Source: Nocardia paucivorans NBRC 100373
GTDB lineage: Bacteria > Actinomycetota > Actinomycetes > Mycobacteriales > Mycobacteriaceae
Direction of reading: 5' to 3'
DNA length: 64,000 nucleotides
NCBI RefSeq assembly: GCF_000308675.1
Contig: NZ_BAGE01000018.1
Coordinates: 124,001 to 188,000 of the forward strand
Part shown: one piece after another, positions 26,988 through 35,579 of the stretch
Position numbering within the stretch: position 1 is the stretch's first letter
Layout of the letters: the number at the start of each line of letters is the position of its first letter
Translations under genes and position numbers: made by a program
The notes under the pieces: generated by a model
Database searches by the model: none
What the model saw: only the letters and a program-made list of their open reading frames with translations
What the model was told of the DNA's origin: nothing

Positions 26988-28037
26988 ATGACACTGCACG
27001 CCGAATTACGGGTCGAGCGCGCGCGGTTCCGTCTCGATATCACCCTCCATGCCGAACCCGGCGAGGTGGTGGCGCTCCTGGGCCCCAATGGCGCGGGCAA
27101 GACCACCGCCCTGCGCGCCCTGGCCGGCCTCACCCCGCTCACCGCGGGAACCATAACGGTGGCCGATCAGGTCTGGGACGCACCACCCTCGGTATTCGTC
27201 CCGCCGGATCGCCGCCGCACCGGTGTCGTCTTTCAGGACTACCTGCTGTTCCGACACCTGTCGGTGCTGGAGAACGTCGCCTTCGGGCTCCGTGCTCGCG
27301 GGGTGCGTCGCGCCACCGCCCACGCCCGCGCGGCCGAATGGCTCGATCGTGTCGGACTGAGCGGTTACGCCCACGCCGCCCCGCGCACCCTCTCCGGCGG
27401 ACAGGCCCAACGCGTGTCGGTGGCCAGAGCCCTGGCCACCGACCCCCGGCTGCTGCTGCTCGACGAACCCCTCGCCGCCCTCGACGTCGGTACCCGGTTG
27501 CAGGTGCGCGCCGACCTCATCCACCATCTGCGCGACTATTCCGGCCACACCGTGGTGGTCACCCACGACCCGCTCGACGCCATGGTGTTGGCGGACCGGC
27601 TCGTCATCCTCGAAGACGGTGCCATCGTGCAACAGGGCGCGCCCACCGAGATCGCTCGCCGACCACGCTCGGACTATGTGGCCCACCTCGTCGGACTCAA
27701 CCTGTTCCGCGGCACCGCCACCGGAACCGGCGTCGAGATCGATGGCGGCGGACACCTCACCGGCGCCGACCGAACGACCGGACCGGTATTCCTCGCCTTC
27801 CCACCCACCGCGGTGGGTCTGCACCTCGAACGACCTTCCGGCAGCCCCCGCAACACATGGCCCGTCACCGTCGTCGACCTGGAACAACACGCCGACATCA
27901 CCCGGGTCCGACTCGACGGCGCCCCGCCCGTGCTCGCGGATATCACACCGGCCGCCGTCGCCGAACTGCGTCTACGACCCGGCACGCGCTTGTGGGCAGC
28001 GGTCAAGGCCACCGAGATCCACGTCTACCCGGCCTGA
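26988..28037 (+). CDS. modC: Molybdate ABC transporter ATP-binding protein ModC
   Basis: A 349-residue ABC ATPase that powers molybdate import. Walker A is GPNGAGKT (32-39), the Q-loop lies in VVFQDYLLF, the signature is LSGGQ (135-139), Walker B is LLLLDEP (about 155), and the H-loop is VVVTHDP (about 190). The C-terminal 65-70 residues form a TOBE domain (WPVTVVDLEQHADITRVRL to WAAVKATEIHVYPA) that can bind molybdate and tune transport. ATG 26988 lies four bases after modB; earlier in-frame codons overlap modB and are rejected. It is the last gene of the operon. Confidence 0.96.
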   Translation: MTLHAELRVERARFRLDITLHAEPGEVVALLGPNGAGKTTALRALAGLTPLTAGTITVADQVWDAPPSVFVPPDRRRTGVVFQDYLLFRHLSVLENVAFGLRARGVRRATAHARAAEWLDRVGLSGYAHAAPRTLSGGQAQRVSVARALATDPRLLLLDEPLAALDVGTRLQVRADLIHHLRDYSGHTVVVTHDPLDAMVLADRLVILEDGAIVQQGAPTEIARRPRSDYVAHLVGLNLFRGTATGTGVEIDGGGHLTGADRTTGPVFLAFPPTAVGLHLERPSGSPRNTWPVTVVDLEQHADITRVRLDGAPPVLADITPAAVAELRLRPGTRLWAAVKATEIHVYPA

Positions 28038-28072
28038 GTTCCGGCGCGATCGATGCTGTCCGGAGCCGACCG

Positions 28073-28098
28073 CCGTTCGAACGGTCACACATTGTGAC
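28073..28098. repeat. Adjacent palindromes CCGTTCGAACGG and GTCACA-CAT-TGTGAC
   Basis: A perfect 12-base palindrome (28073-28084) overlaps by one base an inverted repeat with 6-base arms (84-89 and 93-98). They lie between modC and a convergent SDR gene. Their role is unknown; they could mark transcript ends or be a binding site. Confidence 0.35.
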
Positions 28099-28170
28099 AC
28101 GACCCGTTCGGAGCGACGCGGGTTCGGGCACTACTCGGGTACAACGCTGTTCCGGCATCGATGTGCGCGG

Positions 28171-29037
28171 TCAACCCGGTAGTTGGACACCCTCGGCGAA
28201 GTCGGTCGAGCGCGAGAGATCGGCCCATTTCTCGATCTCGGCGTCCACGGCGGCTCGACCGGCCCGTACCAGCCGTAAGGCGTCGGAGCCGAGCAACAGG
28301 TGTGCCGGCGGGTTCGCGGTATCGATCACCGAAAGTATGGCGTCCGCAGCCTTTTCCGGATTTCCGAGCTGATTTCCGTCGGCCGCCCGGCGGTGTGCGC
28401 GTACCGGATTCATCAATTGGTCGTAGTCCGCGATGGAGCGTTCGGTGCGGATCATGGACCGTCCTGCCCAATCGGTGCGAAACGAACCGGGTGCGACGGC
28501 GGTGACATGAATGCCGAATTCGGCGACTTCCTTGCCCAGCGTCTCGAGGATGCCTTCCAGCGCGTGTTTGCTGCCGTTGTAGTACACCAGTCCCGGCACC
28601 GTCATGAGCCCGGCCATGGAGGTAATGCCCAGAATATGGCCCGATCGACGGGCCCGTAGATGCGGCAGTACCGCCTTGATGGTGGCAACCGCGCCGAAGA
28701 CATTGACCGCGAATTGATTTCGCAGTTCGACCAATGGTGATTCCTCGAGTATCCCTTCGTGACCGTATCCGGCATTGGCGATGGCGACATCGATCGGACC
28801 GACCTCGGTTTCGATGGCGTCCACGGTGGCGAAGACGGCCTCGTCGTCGGTGATATCGAGAATGCGCGCGATGGCGCGGTCGGGGTGTAGTGCCCGGAAA
28901 CGTTCGGCATCGGTCTCCTTTCGGACCGTGCCCACTACAGTATGGCCCTCCTGAACGGCCTTGTGTGCGATTGCCTGCCCGAGCCCGGAGCTCACGCCGG
29001 TGATGAAGAAGGTCTTGACGGGTTTCCTATCGGCCAT
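28171..29037 (-). CDS. Short-chain dehydrogenase/reductase (SDR)
   Basis: A 288-residue classical SDR oxidoreductase using NAD(P)H. The cofactor motif TGxxxGxG appears as TGVSSGLG (about 13-20), NAG is in IANAGYG (about 85-91), the catalytic Ser is in GITSMAG (about 135-141), and the YxxxK pair is YYNGSKHALEG (Tyr about 153, Lys about 157). The fold ends with the usual variable substrate-binding tail. The ATG at 29037 is divergent from a TetR gene, with 74 bases between that hold repeated operator-like sequences, so the TetR protein very probably represses this gene. The substrate is not predictable. Confidence 0.93.
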   Translation of the reverse strand: MADRKPVKTFFITGVSSGLGQAIAHKAVQEGHTVVGTVRKETDAERFRALHPDRAIARILDITDDEAVFATVDAIETEVGPIDVAIANAGYGHEGILEESPLVELRNQFAVNVFGAVATIKAVLPHLRARRSGHILGITSMAGLMTVPGLVYYNGSKHALEGILETLGKEVAEFGIHVTAVAPGSFRTDWAGRSMIRTERSIADYDQLMNPVRAHRRAADGNQLGNPEKAADAILSVIDTANPPAHLLLGSDALRLVRAGRAAVDAEIEKWADLSRSTDFAEGVQLPG

Positions 29038-29040
29038 AAC

Positions 29041-29079
29041 ACGCAGTCTACGCAGTGTCAGAAAAAATAGACACAGTGT
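29041..29079. promoter_or_regulatory. Repeated operator ACRCAGTGT between divergent SDR and TetR genes
   Basis: ACGCAGTGT at 29050-29058 and ACACAGTGT at 29071-29079 lie exactly 21 bases apart, two helical turns. The second is an odd-length palindrome (ACAC-A-GTGT). A third, weaker copy (ACGCAGTCT) lies at 29041-29049. Wider arms CTACGCAGTGTC and GACACAGTGTAG also form an imperfect inverted repeat. This is the expected layout of a TetR-family binding site covering both promoters. Confidence 0.6.
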
Positions 29080-29111
29080 AGAAAATAGTCGTCTTGGGGT
29101 AGAATGCATCC

Positions 29112-29759
29112 GTGCCCGAGACCGGAACCTCCCGCGGACGCCGTCGCACCACGCCCACCAAGGGCGACCAGCGCGAACGGGCCATTCTCGACGCCACCGA
29201 AGAACAGCTGGAGACGATCGGATTCGAGCGGATGACGATCGAGACGATCGCCAAGGCGGTGGGCATAACCAGGGGGGCGTTCTACTTCTACTTCGCCTCC
29301 AAGAACGCCGTTCTGACCGCATTGGTCGAACGAACCGTGGCCACGCTGCGTACCGAGATCGAGGCCGCCAACGCCTCCGACGACCCCGCTCTCGCCCTGC
29401 GCCGCAGTCTCGCCCGAACCCGTGACCTGTGGCGCGACCACGGCAATGTCATGCGCGCCGCCGTCGAACTCGCCCCCACCGTGGAGGCCATCGACAAGAG
29501 CTGGCGTTCGGCCGTCGCCGCCATCCGTGACGTCACCCAGGCCATCGCCGAACGCGCCGGGCTCGCCGACAACACCGGCCCGACCGGCTCGCGTGCCGTT
29601 ACGACGGCACTGGTGTGGATGACCGAACGCGCGTTCTATCAGGCGTCGAAGGCCGGAACCTCACTCGACGACACCGCCGCGACCCTCACACACCTGTGGC
29701 TCATCGCCCTGGGGTTGTCGCCGAACCCCGAGGCGACCGTGCCGCCTCGACTCGGGTGA
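29112..29759 (+). CDS. TetR/AcrR family transcriptional regulator
   Basis: A 215-residue repressor starting at GTG 29112. The N-terminal HTH is clear (ERAILDATEEQLETIGFERMTIETIAKAVGITRGAFYFYFASKNAVLTAL, about 21-72), with the family's YFYF/K recognition-helix end. The C-terminal two thirds is an all-helical ligand domain without recognisable ligand residues. It is divergent from the SDR gene and shares a 74-base control region holding two in-phase operator copies, so it likely controls both itself and the SDR gene. It ends 20 bases before a convergent DsbA-like gene. Confidence 0.93.
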   Translation: MPETGTSRGRRRTTPTKGDQRERAILDATEEQLETIGFERMTIETIAKAVGITRGAFYFYFASKNAVLTALVERTVATLRTEIEAANASDDPALALRRSLARTRDLWRDHGNVMRAAVELAPTVEAIDKSWRSAVAAIRDVTQAIAERAGLADNTGPTGSRAVTTALVWMTERAFYQASKAGTSLDDTAATLTHLWLIALGLSPNPEATVPPRLG

Positions 29760-29779
29760 CGACGCCCAGGAGGCCGAGC

Positions 29780-30526
29780 TCAGCGCGCGGACGCGATAAC
29801 GGCGGCGAGTCCGTTCGGGCGCATGAGGATATTGCCGTCGGAGACCTCTTCGCTGTTCACGGTCACGGTCGGGGTGGAGTTGACGCCGCTGCCGATCACC
29901 TCGTCGGTCCGCGTGCGCAGATAGGTGTCGTATCGGCGATCGGTGATGCATCGGGCCACATCGGGATCGGTGTAACCGGCGGCTTCGGCGATATCGATCA
30001 AGGTGCTGTCGGGGAGACCGTCGCCGCCTTCCTCGGGTTGCTCGGTGAACATATCCGAAAGCCAGGTCTGGAAATGATCCACACCGGAATTCGCGACACA
30101 GAACGCCGCATTGCCCGCCCGGGAGGAGTACTCGGTCGTACTGGCGCGGTCGAGAAAGGTGATGATGCTGTATTCGACGGCCGTGGTCCCATCGCGCACG
30201 GCGTCCTCCAACACCGCGCCATTGGCCTCCTCGAACATCTTGCAGGCGGGACACTGCAGATCCATGACCACGCGAACGGTCACCTTCGCGTCGGCTTCAC
30301 CGACCCGGATCAGCCCATCGGCCTGCACATTCGCGGGAACCGACGCATTGTCCGGTGCTACTGCCGCACCGGAGACCTTCTCCGACAGCACATTCCGAGC
30401 CAGCAGCCCGATACCGATCGCGACGACGACCAACAGCAAAACCGCGAAGGGAACCAGTACGACGAGAAGCCGACGGTTGGATCGCTGGTTCTGCGGAGGC
30501 GGCCATCCGCCCGGATAGGTGCTCAT
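29780..30526 (-). CDS. Membrane-anchored DsbA-like thioredoxin-fold protein
   Basis: A 248-residue thiol-disulfide oxidoreductase. A short Pro/Gln-rich cytoplasmic end (1-18) is followed by one transmembrane helix (about 20-43, LLVVLVPFAVLLLVVVAIGIGLL), placing the rest outside the membrane. The thioredoxin-like domain carries the CPAC redox motif at 92-95 (MDLQCPACKMFE), a DsbA helical insert and a cis-Pro loop in GVNSTPTVTVN near 225. Such proteins oxidise or isomerise disulfides in exported actinobacterial proteins. ATG 30526 is chosen since earlier codons give no domain. It is divergent from a secreted chorismate mutase that has a likely disulfide. Confidence 0.9.
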   Translation of the reverse strand: MSTYPGGWPPPQNQRSNRRLLVVLVPFAVLLLVVVAIGIGLLARNVLSEKVSGAAVAPDNASVPANVQADGLIRVGEADAKVTVRVVMDLQCPACKMFEEANGAVLEDAVRDGTTAVEYSIITFLDRASTTEYSSRAGNAAFCVANSGVDHFQTWLSDMFTEQPEEGGDGLPDSTLIDIAEAAGYTDPDVARCITDRRYDTYLRTRTDEVIGSGVNSTPTVTVNSEEVSDGNILMRPNGLAAVIASAR

Positions 30527-30726
30527 CTCGGCTACTTTCCCTCGCCCGGTAATTTCTGTGCAGGCCCAGTGTGCCGTGCGGGCGGTGTGTGAGCCACCGG
30601 CACGAATGCGACCCGTCGGGAGTCCTGTTGAAAGAGCACTGCACGTCCTTGCCGCAGACTGGGGGAGATCCGTAACCGAAGGTCGTGCCCGTAGGAGATT
30701 TCCTGCATGGAAAGCGAGGCGAACAG

Positions 30727-31359
30727 TTGAGCGCCAACACCACGATGATGCGCGGCATAGCGGTTGTCGTCTTGACGGTGGCCGGTGCGATATCACCGAT
30801 CGTCCCCCACGCCATGGCCGAGCCCCCGGGCAGCGCTCTCACACCGAGTGGGTCGCCTGGACCGCTCGGCGCACTGACCGATCTCGTCACCGACCGCCTA
30901 CACGTGAGCGACGATGTGGCGGCCGCCAAGTTCGGCACCGGTTCGCCGATCGACGACCCGGTCCGGGAACGTCAGGTGCTCGACCAGGTGCGGGTCCGAG
31001 CCGATACCCTCGGCCTGGACCCGAATGCGGTGACGGCATTCTTCCGCGACCAGATCAACGCCAGCAAAGTGGTGCAGCGGGGGTTGTTCGCTCGATGGAC
31101 GGCTCATCCGAACGAAGCCCCCACCACACGCCCGGACCTCGGACGGATCCGTATACAGCTCGACCGGCTGACCACGGCCTTGCTCGAACAACTCGACGCC
31201 ACGGTGGATGCGCGCACCGAGCCGGTGCCATGTGTTGCCCACCTGACCCTGGCCGCCGGATCGACGGTGGTCGCGGAGAGATTGGACGCTCTGCACGGTC
31301 GGGCGCTCGGCACAGCGGTGCGTTCCATCTGCGTCCCCTCGCCTCGCGAGACACCGTAA
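30727..31359 (+). CDS. Secreted chorismate mutase (AroQ-gamma type)
   Basis: About 210 residues. A signal peptide (RGIAVVVLTVAGAISPIVPHAMA, cleavage near 31) is followed by an all-helical mutase domain like the exported mycobacterial enzyme (Rv1885c). Conserved catalytic surroundings are visible: SDDVAAAKFGTGSPIDDPVRERQVL (Lys near 68, Asp and Arg near 77-80), then FFRDQINASKVVQRGLFARW (about 104-124). Two Cys residues near the end (PVPCVAHL and RSICVP) can form the family's disulfide. The reaction is chorismate to prephenate, outside the cytoplasm, with unclear purpose. TTG 30727 has a GCGAGG site; GTG 30685 and ATG 30745 are alternatives. Confidence 0.9.
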   Translation: MSANTTMMRGIAVVVLTVAGAISPIVPHAMAEPPGSALTPSGSPGPLGALTDLVTDRLHVSDDVAAAKFGTGSPIDDPVRERQVLDQVRVRADTLGLDPNAVTAFFRDQINASKVVQRGLFARWTAHPNEAPTTRPDLGRIRIQLDRLTTALLEQLDATVDARTEPVPCVAHLTLAAGSTVVAERLDALHGRALGTAVRSICVPSPRETP

Positions 31360-31439
31360 TCGTTACGGTTCCACTGCTGCCCGGGCTTCTCTACAGGTGG
31401 GTGAATTGGCGAACCGGGCTTCTCGCCGGGTTGCGGGAC

Positions 31440-32594
31440 TCAGCTCGCCTCTGCGGCGAAGTCGAGCACCGTGCGCGTGTAGATCTCGGATTTCTCGAAG
31501 TGGACGAGATGGCCGGAGGCCACTTCGACGACCGGTGGATTGCCGAGCAGGATGGTGGTCCGAGCGAGATCCTTGTCGTCCATGGCTGCCATGAGCACAC
31601 CGTTCCGGTCGTAATAGGTTCCGTTCTGGACGAACCAGTAATCGGTGTGGATCAGTACCGTCGGGACCTCGATGGCTGCCAGAATCGCTTCGGTGTCGAA
31701 ACCCTCGTACCAGGAATTGTCCCGCCACGCGGCGCCGAAAGCGGGATCGTAGTCGGCGATACCGCGCAGGAAGATGTTCAGCTCGTCGGGGAGGAAGAAC
31801 GCCTCGACCGGCCGGTCCGGATTCTGGTTGCGATAGTGCACGCAATAGTCGGCGATCGGTCCGGCGAGCGGCCCGAACAAATCGAAGATCTTACTGTGGC
31901 GCAGGTAGTACCGCTGGAAATCGGTCTCCTCGTCCTGCGCCAGGAAATCGTGTGTCACCCGGGCGATATCGCCGCCGGTGGTCTTCTCGGCCCGGGGCAT
32001 GATCGAGGAGAAGAAGGGCGGATCCTCCAGCACCAGACCGCGTACCAACCATGGCCGGTTGGCGGCGATCCACGCCGAGATCAGTGCCCCGGACGAATGA
32101 CCGGCCAGCACGGCGGGCGCACCGACCACCCGGGCCATGAAATCGGCGATCAGACCCGCCACCCGCACATTGGTGTATTCGTCGGCGGGCAGCCGGGCAG
32201 AACCACCATGGCCGGGGACATCGACGGCGAACACGTGATGGTGCGCGGCGAGTTCGGGTAGAACCCGCAGGTGATCTTGCCACAATGAGGCCTGGCCGTG
32301 GACGAGCACCAACGGTGATCCGTTATCGGGCCCCTCGGCATAGTTGATCGGGTACCCTTCGATTTCCACTTGTTTTTCCACGAATCCGGCGGCCCGGACC
32401 CGAGCCATTCCGTCCTCGTAGTAATTCCCCCCGGGCGATGCCTGACTCGCCGCCGGGACGACGACCATCGCCAGGGCGACCAGACCCGCGACGAGCAGCG
32501 CACGCAAAGTCGGTCTCGCTCCGGAAACTCTGCGGCGGCAAGGGCGGGCAAGCGCGACGAAAACGTTCGAGGTGCGTTCCTGCTGGGGCCCCAT
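31440..32594 (-). CDS. Exported alpha/beta hydrolase
   Basis: A 384-residue alpha/beta-fold hydrolase. The N-terminus has an Arg-rich stretch followed by a hydrophobic segment (LRALLVAGLVALAMVVVPAASQA, about 31-53), a probable signal peptide or anchor. The core has the oxyanion-hole motif LVHGQAS (about 97-103), the nucleophile elbow GHSSG (Ser about 167), VDVPGHG (about 122-128), an acidic residue in the VLIHTDYWF strand and the final catalytic His in SGHLVHFE (about 365). It resembles epoxide hydrolase or haloalkane-dehalogenase-like esterases; the substrate is unknown. It converges with the chorismate mutase gene 80 bases away. Confidence 0.9.
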   Translation of the reverse strand: MGPQQERTSNVFVALARPCRRRVSGARPTLRALLVAGLVALAMVVVPAASQASPGGNYYEDGMARVRAAGFVEKQVEIEGYPINYAEGPDNGSPLVLVHGQASLWQDHLRVLPELAAHHHVFAVDVPGHGGSARLPADEYTNVRVAGLIADFMARVVGAPAVLAGHSSGALISAWIAANRPWLVRGLVLEDPPFFSSIMPRAEKTTGGDIARVTHDFLAQDEETDFQRYYLRHSKIFDLFGPLAGPIADYCVHYRNQNPDRPVEAFFLPDELNIFLRGIADYDPAFGAAWRDNSWYEGFDTEAILAAIEVPTVLIHTDYWFVQNGTYYDRNGVLMAAMDDKDLARTTILLGNPPVVEVASGHLVHFEKSEIYTRTVLDFAAEAS

Positions 32595-33010
32595 GGTTTA
32601 CGAATATATCCGTGGCGAACCGATTCGCCTCGCTATATCGGCGCGATCGGCACTGTGCTCGACGGCTTTCCGATGAACAACCGGCGGCTCATCGGTATCG
32701 ACCGGAACGGTCGGCCGTGGTAACCCATCTCCGCTGCCGCAGCATCGTCTTGCCGGCCGGCGGATGCGTGCTGCCGAGGTCCGGCGTCGGCCGCGAACCT
32801 ACGGCCGACGCCGGTGTGAGCGTATCGGTGAGCCGACCTCGCTCGGTCCGGACTTCTGCGCATGAGCGATCACCCCGAAGTGCAGTCGAGAGCGCTACTG
32901 GAGAGGGTTCGACTGCTCGTGGAAAAGCGTTCCGGCCGCGGGTGCGGCGGTAGTCGCCGTCGTAGGAGCAATCGTGGTCGGTTCGAATGCTCGGTGACCG
33001 AACTGTGGCC
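32595..33010. other. Intergenic region with one strong hairpin
   Basis: About 416 bases between two minus-strand genes. The only clear structure is a perfect 13-base-arm hairpin, listed as a terminator candidate. No credible gene is seen. Confidence 0.4.
32781..32814 (-). terminator. Perfect GC-rich hairpin, candidate terminator
   Basis: Arms of 13 bases (32781-32793 and 32802-32814) enclose an 8-base loop. There is no following T run, as is common for actinobacterial hairpin terminators. It lies about 200 bases downstream of the small secreted protein gene and would separate it from the hydrolase gene. Confidence 0.5.
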
Positions 33011-33421
33011 TCAGAAGTCGTGGTCGTGGTCGCGTTCGTGGCGGTCGATTTTGCGCTCGCGTTCGCGATCGAGTTGGTAGTCGGTTTTGGCGTTCACATT
33101 CCACGTGACCGGGTGTGCGTCGGGGCCGCAGTCCTCACTCAACCGGATTGTCGATTCGGGGCGTATCCGCTCCTCCCGAACCAGCACGCGGAGGTCGCTG
33201 CACGTTACCATCAGTCCGGCAACTGCCGGTCCCACATCGGTATTCGTGCATTCGACATCGACACGGCCATCGATCGGAACCGCTGAGCAGAACGCGTCAC
33301 CGGGCGGCACCGCCGCGGCAGATCCCGCGCCGATGGTTGTCGATACCGTCACGGCCGCGAGACCGGATATCACCGCGCCCACGATCGATAGTTGCCGAGT
33401 ATGTCGCTGGAAGATGGACAC
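33011..33421 (-). CDS. Small secreted protein of unknown function
   Basis: About 136 residues from GTG 33421, which has GAGAG five bases upstream; a TTG at 33448 would add nine residues. A classic signal peptide (RHTRQLSIVGAVISGLAAVTVSTTIGAGSAAA, cleavage near 37) is followed by a compact domain with Cys residues in DAFCSAV, DVECTNT, MVTCSDL and SEDCGPD, four in all, enough for two disulfides. The tail (DYQLDRERERKIDRHERDHDHDF) is strongly charged. I do not recognise the family. The charged tail is encoded by short near-repeats on the DNA. Confidence 0.65.
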   Translation of the reverse strand: MSIFQRHTRQLSIVGAVISGLAAVTVSTTIGAGSAAAVPPGDAFCSAVPIDGRVDVECTNTDVGPAVAGLMVTCSDLRVLVREERIRPESTIRLSEDCGPDAHPVTWNVNAKTDYQLDRERERKIDRHERDHDHDF

Positions 33422-33927
33422 CGAGCTCTCACTGTCCTTGTGCTGCAAAAAATCCAGGAAATCATATGCATATCGAAATGGAATTCTCGATGGCGGTATC
33501 GGATTGCCCCCGACACGTATGCCTCGGATCCGGGTCGTGACATCGGTGGTGGTCGGTTATGGGGATTCCAGCGCGGTAGCAGTGACCACTCACAGCGGCG
33601 CCGGTGTGGTCACCAATGTTCTGCGGCATCGACTTCGCCGACGGTTTCGACTCGGTGCAGGGCGGTATCGCCATCCGACCGTTGCGGGTGTCGAGCGGAA
33701 AACGTGGTCATGTCGTGAACCGGACCGGATCGTCCGACCCATTGCAGTCGCCTACATCACTCCAGGTGCCGGTGGTGCCGCTCGGGACCTCGGGCGAACG
33801 AGGAGGGGACACCGGCCGCGCCCGGCAACCGCGTCCCGTCGAATTACCGGTTCGGTTGCCTTGCTCCGTGTTTTCTCGAGGATCGAATCAGAGCAACCGT
33901 TCGATCTGTGGAACGCTTTCGCAGATT
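33422..33927. other. Intergenic region between small secreted protein gene and tRNA-Arg
   Basis: About 500 bases. Just upstream of the secreted-protein gene is an AT-rich patch with the perfect palindrome ATATGCATAT (33464-33473), the likely promoter area for that gene. The remainder shows no gene. Confidence 0.35.
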
Positions 33928-34001
33928 GTGCCCCCGGCAGGATTCGAACCTGCGACACCCGCTTTAGGAGAGCGGTGCTCTATCCCCTGAGCTACGAGGG
34001 C
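33928..34001 (-). tRNA. tRNA-Arg (anticodon CCU)
   Basis: The minus-strand sequence folds into a standard cloverleaf: a 7-bp acceptor stem (GCCCTCG with CGGGGGC, one G-U), D stem GCTC/GAGC, anticodon stem CCGCT/AGCGG with loop CTCCTAA (anticodon at 33966-33968), and T arm GCAGG-TTCGAAT-CCTGC. CCU reads AGG arginine codons, which are rare in high-GC genomes. CCA is not encoded. No integrase or phage gene is adjacent in the window. Confidence 0.95.
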
Positions 34002-34106
34002 CGGGCCGGTGGCCGGATGGTGGGAGTCTACCGGTTCGGCAGCCGAGAGACCGCATCGTATGCCGATACCACGTCGGGTTCCCGCTCCGGCTCGTGATCG
34101 TCCGGT

Positions 34107-35579
34107 TCAGGCGGTGCGTCGGGTGGCCTGTCGTTCCTCGTACTCGTCCGGGTCGAAGCGGTGGGTCTTCCAGCGGTAGAGCGCGGTGGCGCCGGGCCAG
34201 TTGTTGGTGATGCGGCCGGAGGCATTGCGGTACCAGCTCATGCAGAAGTTCCAGGGGGTGTTCTTCAGGCGTTTCTGCACCCAATCGTCCCAGCGCTGTT
34301 CGATATCGGCGCGGATGGCGACGCTACGGCCGGGGCGGTCGGTGAGGTAGTCGACGACCTGGCGGATGTAGCGGGCCTGTGATTCCAGCATGTAGACGAT
34401 GGAGCCGGAGCCGACATTGGTGTTGGGCCCGTACATGAGGAACAGGTTGGGGAATTCGGGGACCGTGATACCGAGGTAGGCGCGGGCGCCCTCACCGGCC
34501 CAGACGTCGGCCAGCTTGCGACCGCCGAGGCCGTAGACGTTCATGGGGGTGAGGAAATCGGTGCCCTTGAAGCCGGTGCCGTAGATGATGACGTCGACCT
34601 CGTGTTCCACGCCGTCGGCGGTGCGCACGCCCTTGGGGGTGATCGCCTCGATGGGGGTGGTCTCCACGCTGACGTTCGGCCGGGCGAGTGCGGGGAAGTA
34701 GTCGTTGGAGAACAGGGCGCGTTTGCAACCGGCCTTGTAGTCGGGGGTCAGCTTCTCGCGCAGGATCGGGTCGGGGATGTGCTTGGCGCGGTGGTGGTCG
34801 GCGACCTTGACGACCGGTTCGGCGATCCACTGCATATCGGTGAGTGCCAGGGCCATCACCTCGAAGAACAGCCAGATGGCAAAGCGTTCGGCCCAGCGGA
34901 CGGGTGGGACGTACTTGAACAGGGCGTGGTGGAGCGGACGGTAGACGGTGTCCGGCTTCGGCAGCACCCAGGCGGCCGAGCGTTGGAACAGGGTCAGGTG
35001 TTCGGCCTTGGGCTGGATGCGGGGAATGTATTGGATGGCGCTGGCGCCGGTGCCGATGCAGGCGATTCGTTTACCCGTCAGGTCGATGTCGTGGTTCCAT
35101 TCGGCCGAATGGAAGGCCGTGCCGGTGAAGGTGTCGATACCGGGGATGTTCGGCAGGGCGGGGCGGGACAGCTGGCCGACCGCGGAGATCAGGATATCGG
35201 TGGTCAGGGTGTCGCCGTCGGCGGTGCGGACCTGCCAGGTGCCGGTCGTTTCGTCGAATTCGGCGTCGGTGATCTCGGTGCCGAAGCGGATATGGCGTTG
35301 CACCCCGTACTTGGCGACCACCCGGTGGATGTATTCGTGGATATCGGCCTGTTCGGAGAAACGGCGCGGCCAGTCGCTGCGCGGTTCGAACGACCAGGAA
35401 TACAGTGGGGAGGGGACATCGCAGGCGGCTCCGGGATAGGTGTTGTCCCGCCATACACCGCCGAGGTCATCGGCCCGTTCGACGATGGTGAAATCGTCGA
35501 TACCGGAACGGAGCAGTTCCAGTGCCATGCCGAGCCCACCGAACCCGGCTCCGATGATGATGATCGACGGCCTTTTCAT
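34107..35579 (-). CDS. Flavin-containing (Baeyer-Villiger type) monooxygenase
   Basis: A 490-residue class B flavoprotein monooxygenase using FAD and NADPH. The N-terminal FAD site is GAGFGG (10-15), the Baeyer-Villiger fingerprint appears as FTGTAFHSAEW (151-161), and the NADPH Rossmann site is GTGASA (about 176-181). GTGFKGTDF (about 348) and the NLFLMYGPNTNVGSGS segment are typical of the C-terminal half. Such enzymes insert oxygen next to ketones or oxidise heteroatoms; nocardiae have many, and the substrate cannot be told here. ATG 35579 is preferred over a GTG eight codons upstream. It stands alone between tRNA-Arg and a long gap. Confidence 0.93.
   Translation of the reverse strand: MKRPSIIIIGAGFGGLGMALELLRSGIDDFTIVERADDLGGVWRDNTYPGAACDVPSPLYSWSFEPRSDWPRRFSEQADIHEYIHRVVAKYGVQRHIRFGTEITDAEFDETTGTWQVRTADGDTLTTDILISAVGQLSRPALPNIPGIDTFTGTAFHSAEWNHDIDLTGKRIACIGTGASAIQYIPRIQPKAEHLTLFQRSAAWVLPKPDTVYRPLHHALFKYVPPVRWAERFAIWLFFEVMALALTDMQWIAEPVVKVADHHRAKHIPDPILREKLTPDYKAGCKRALFSNDYFPALARPNVSVETTPIEAITPKGVRTADGVEHEVDVIIYGTGFKGTDFLTPMNVYGLGGRKLADVWAGEGARAYLGITVPEFPNLFLMYGPNTNVGSGSIVYMLESQARYIRQVVDYLTDRPGRSVAIRADIEQRWDDWVQKRLKNTPWNFCMSWYRNASGRITNNWPGATALYRWKTHRFDPDEYEERQATRRTA

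Noticed and set aside
31380..31435. Hairpin between the chorismate mutase and hydrolase genes
   Set aside because: The arms have a mismatch and are short; repeated CGGGCTTCTC makes the pairing ambiguous, so no terminator is called.
33087..34097. Plus-strand open frame of over 300 codons across the secreted-protein gene and tRNA
   Set aside because: It runs through a tRNA gene and opposite a signal-peptide protein; the translation has no features.
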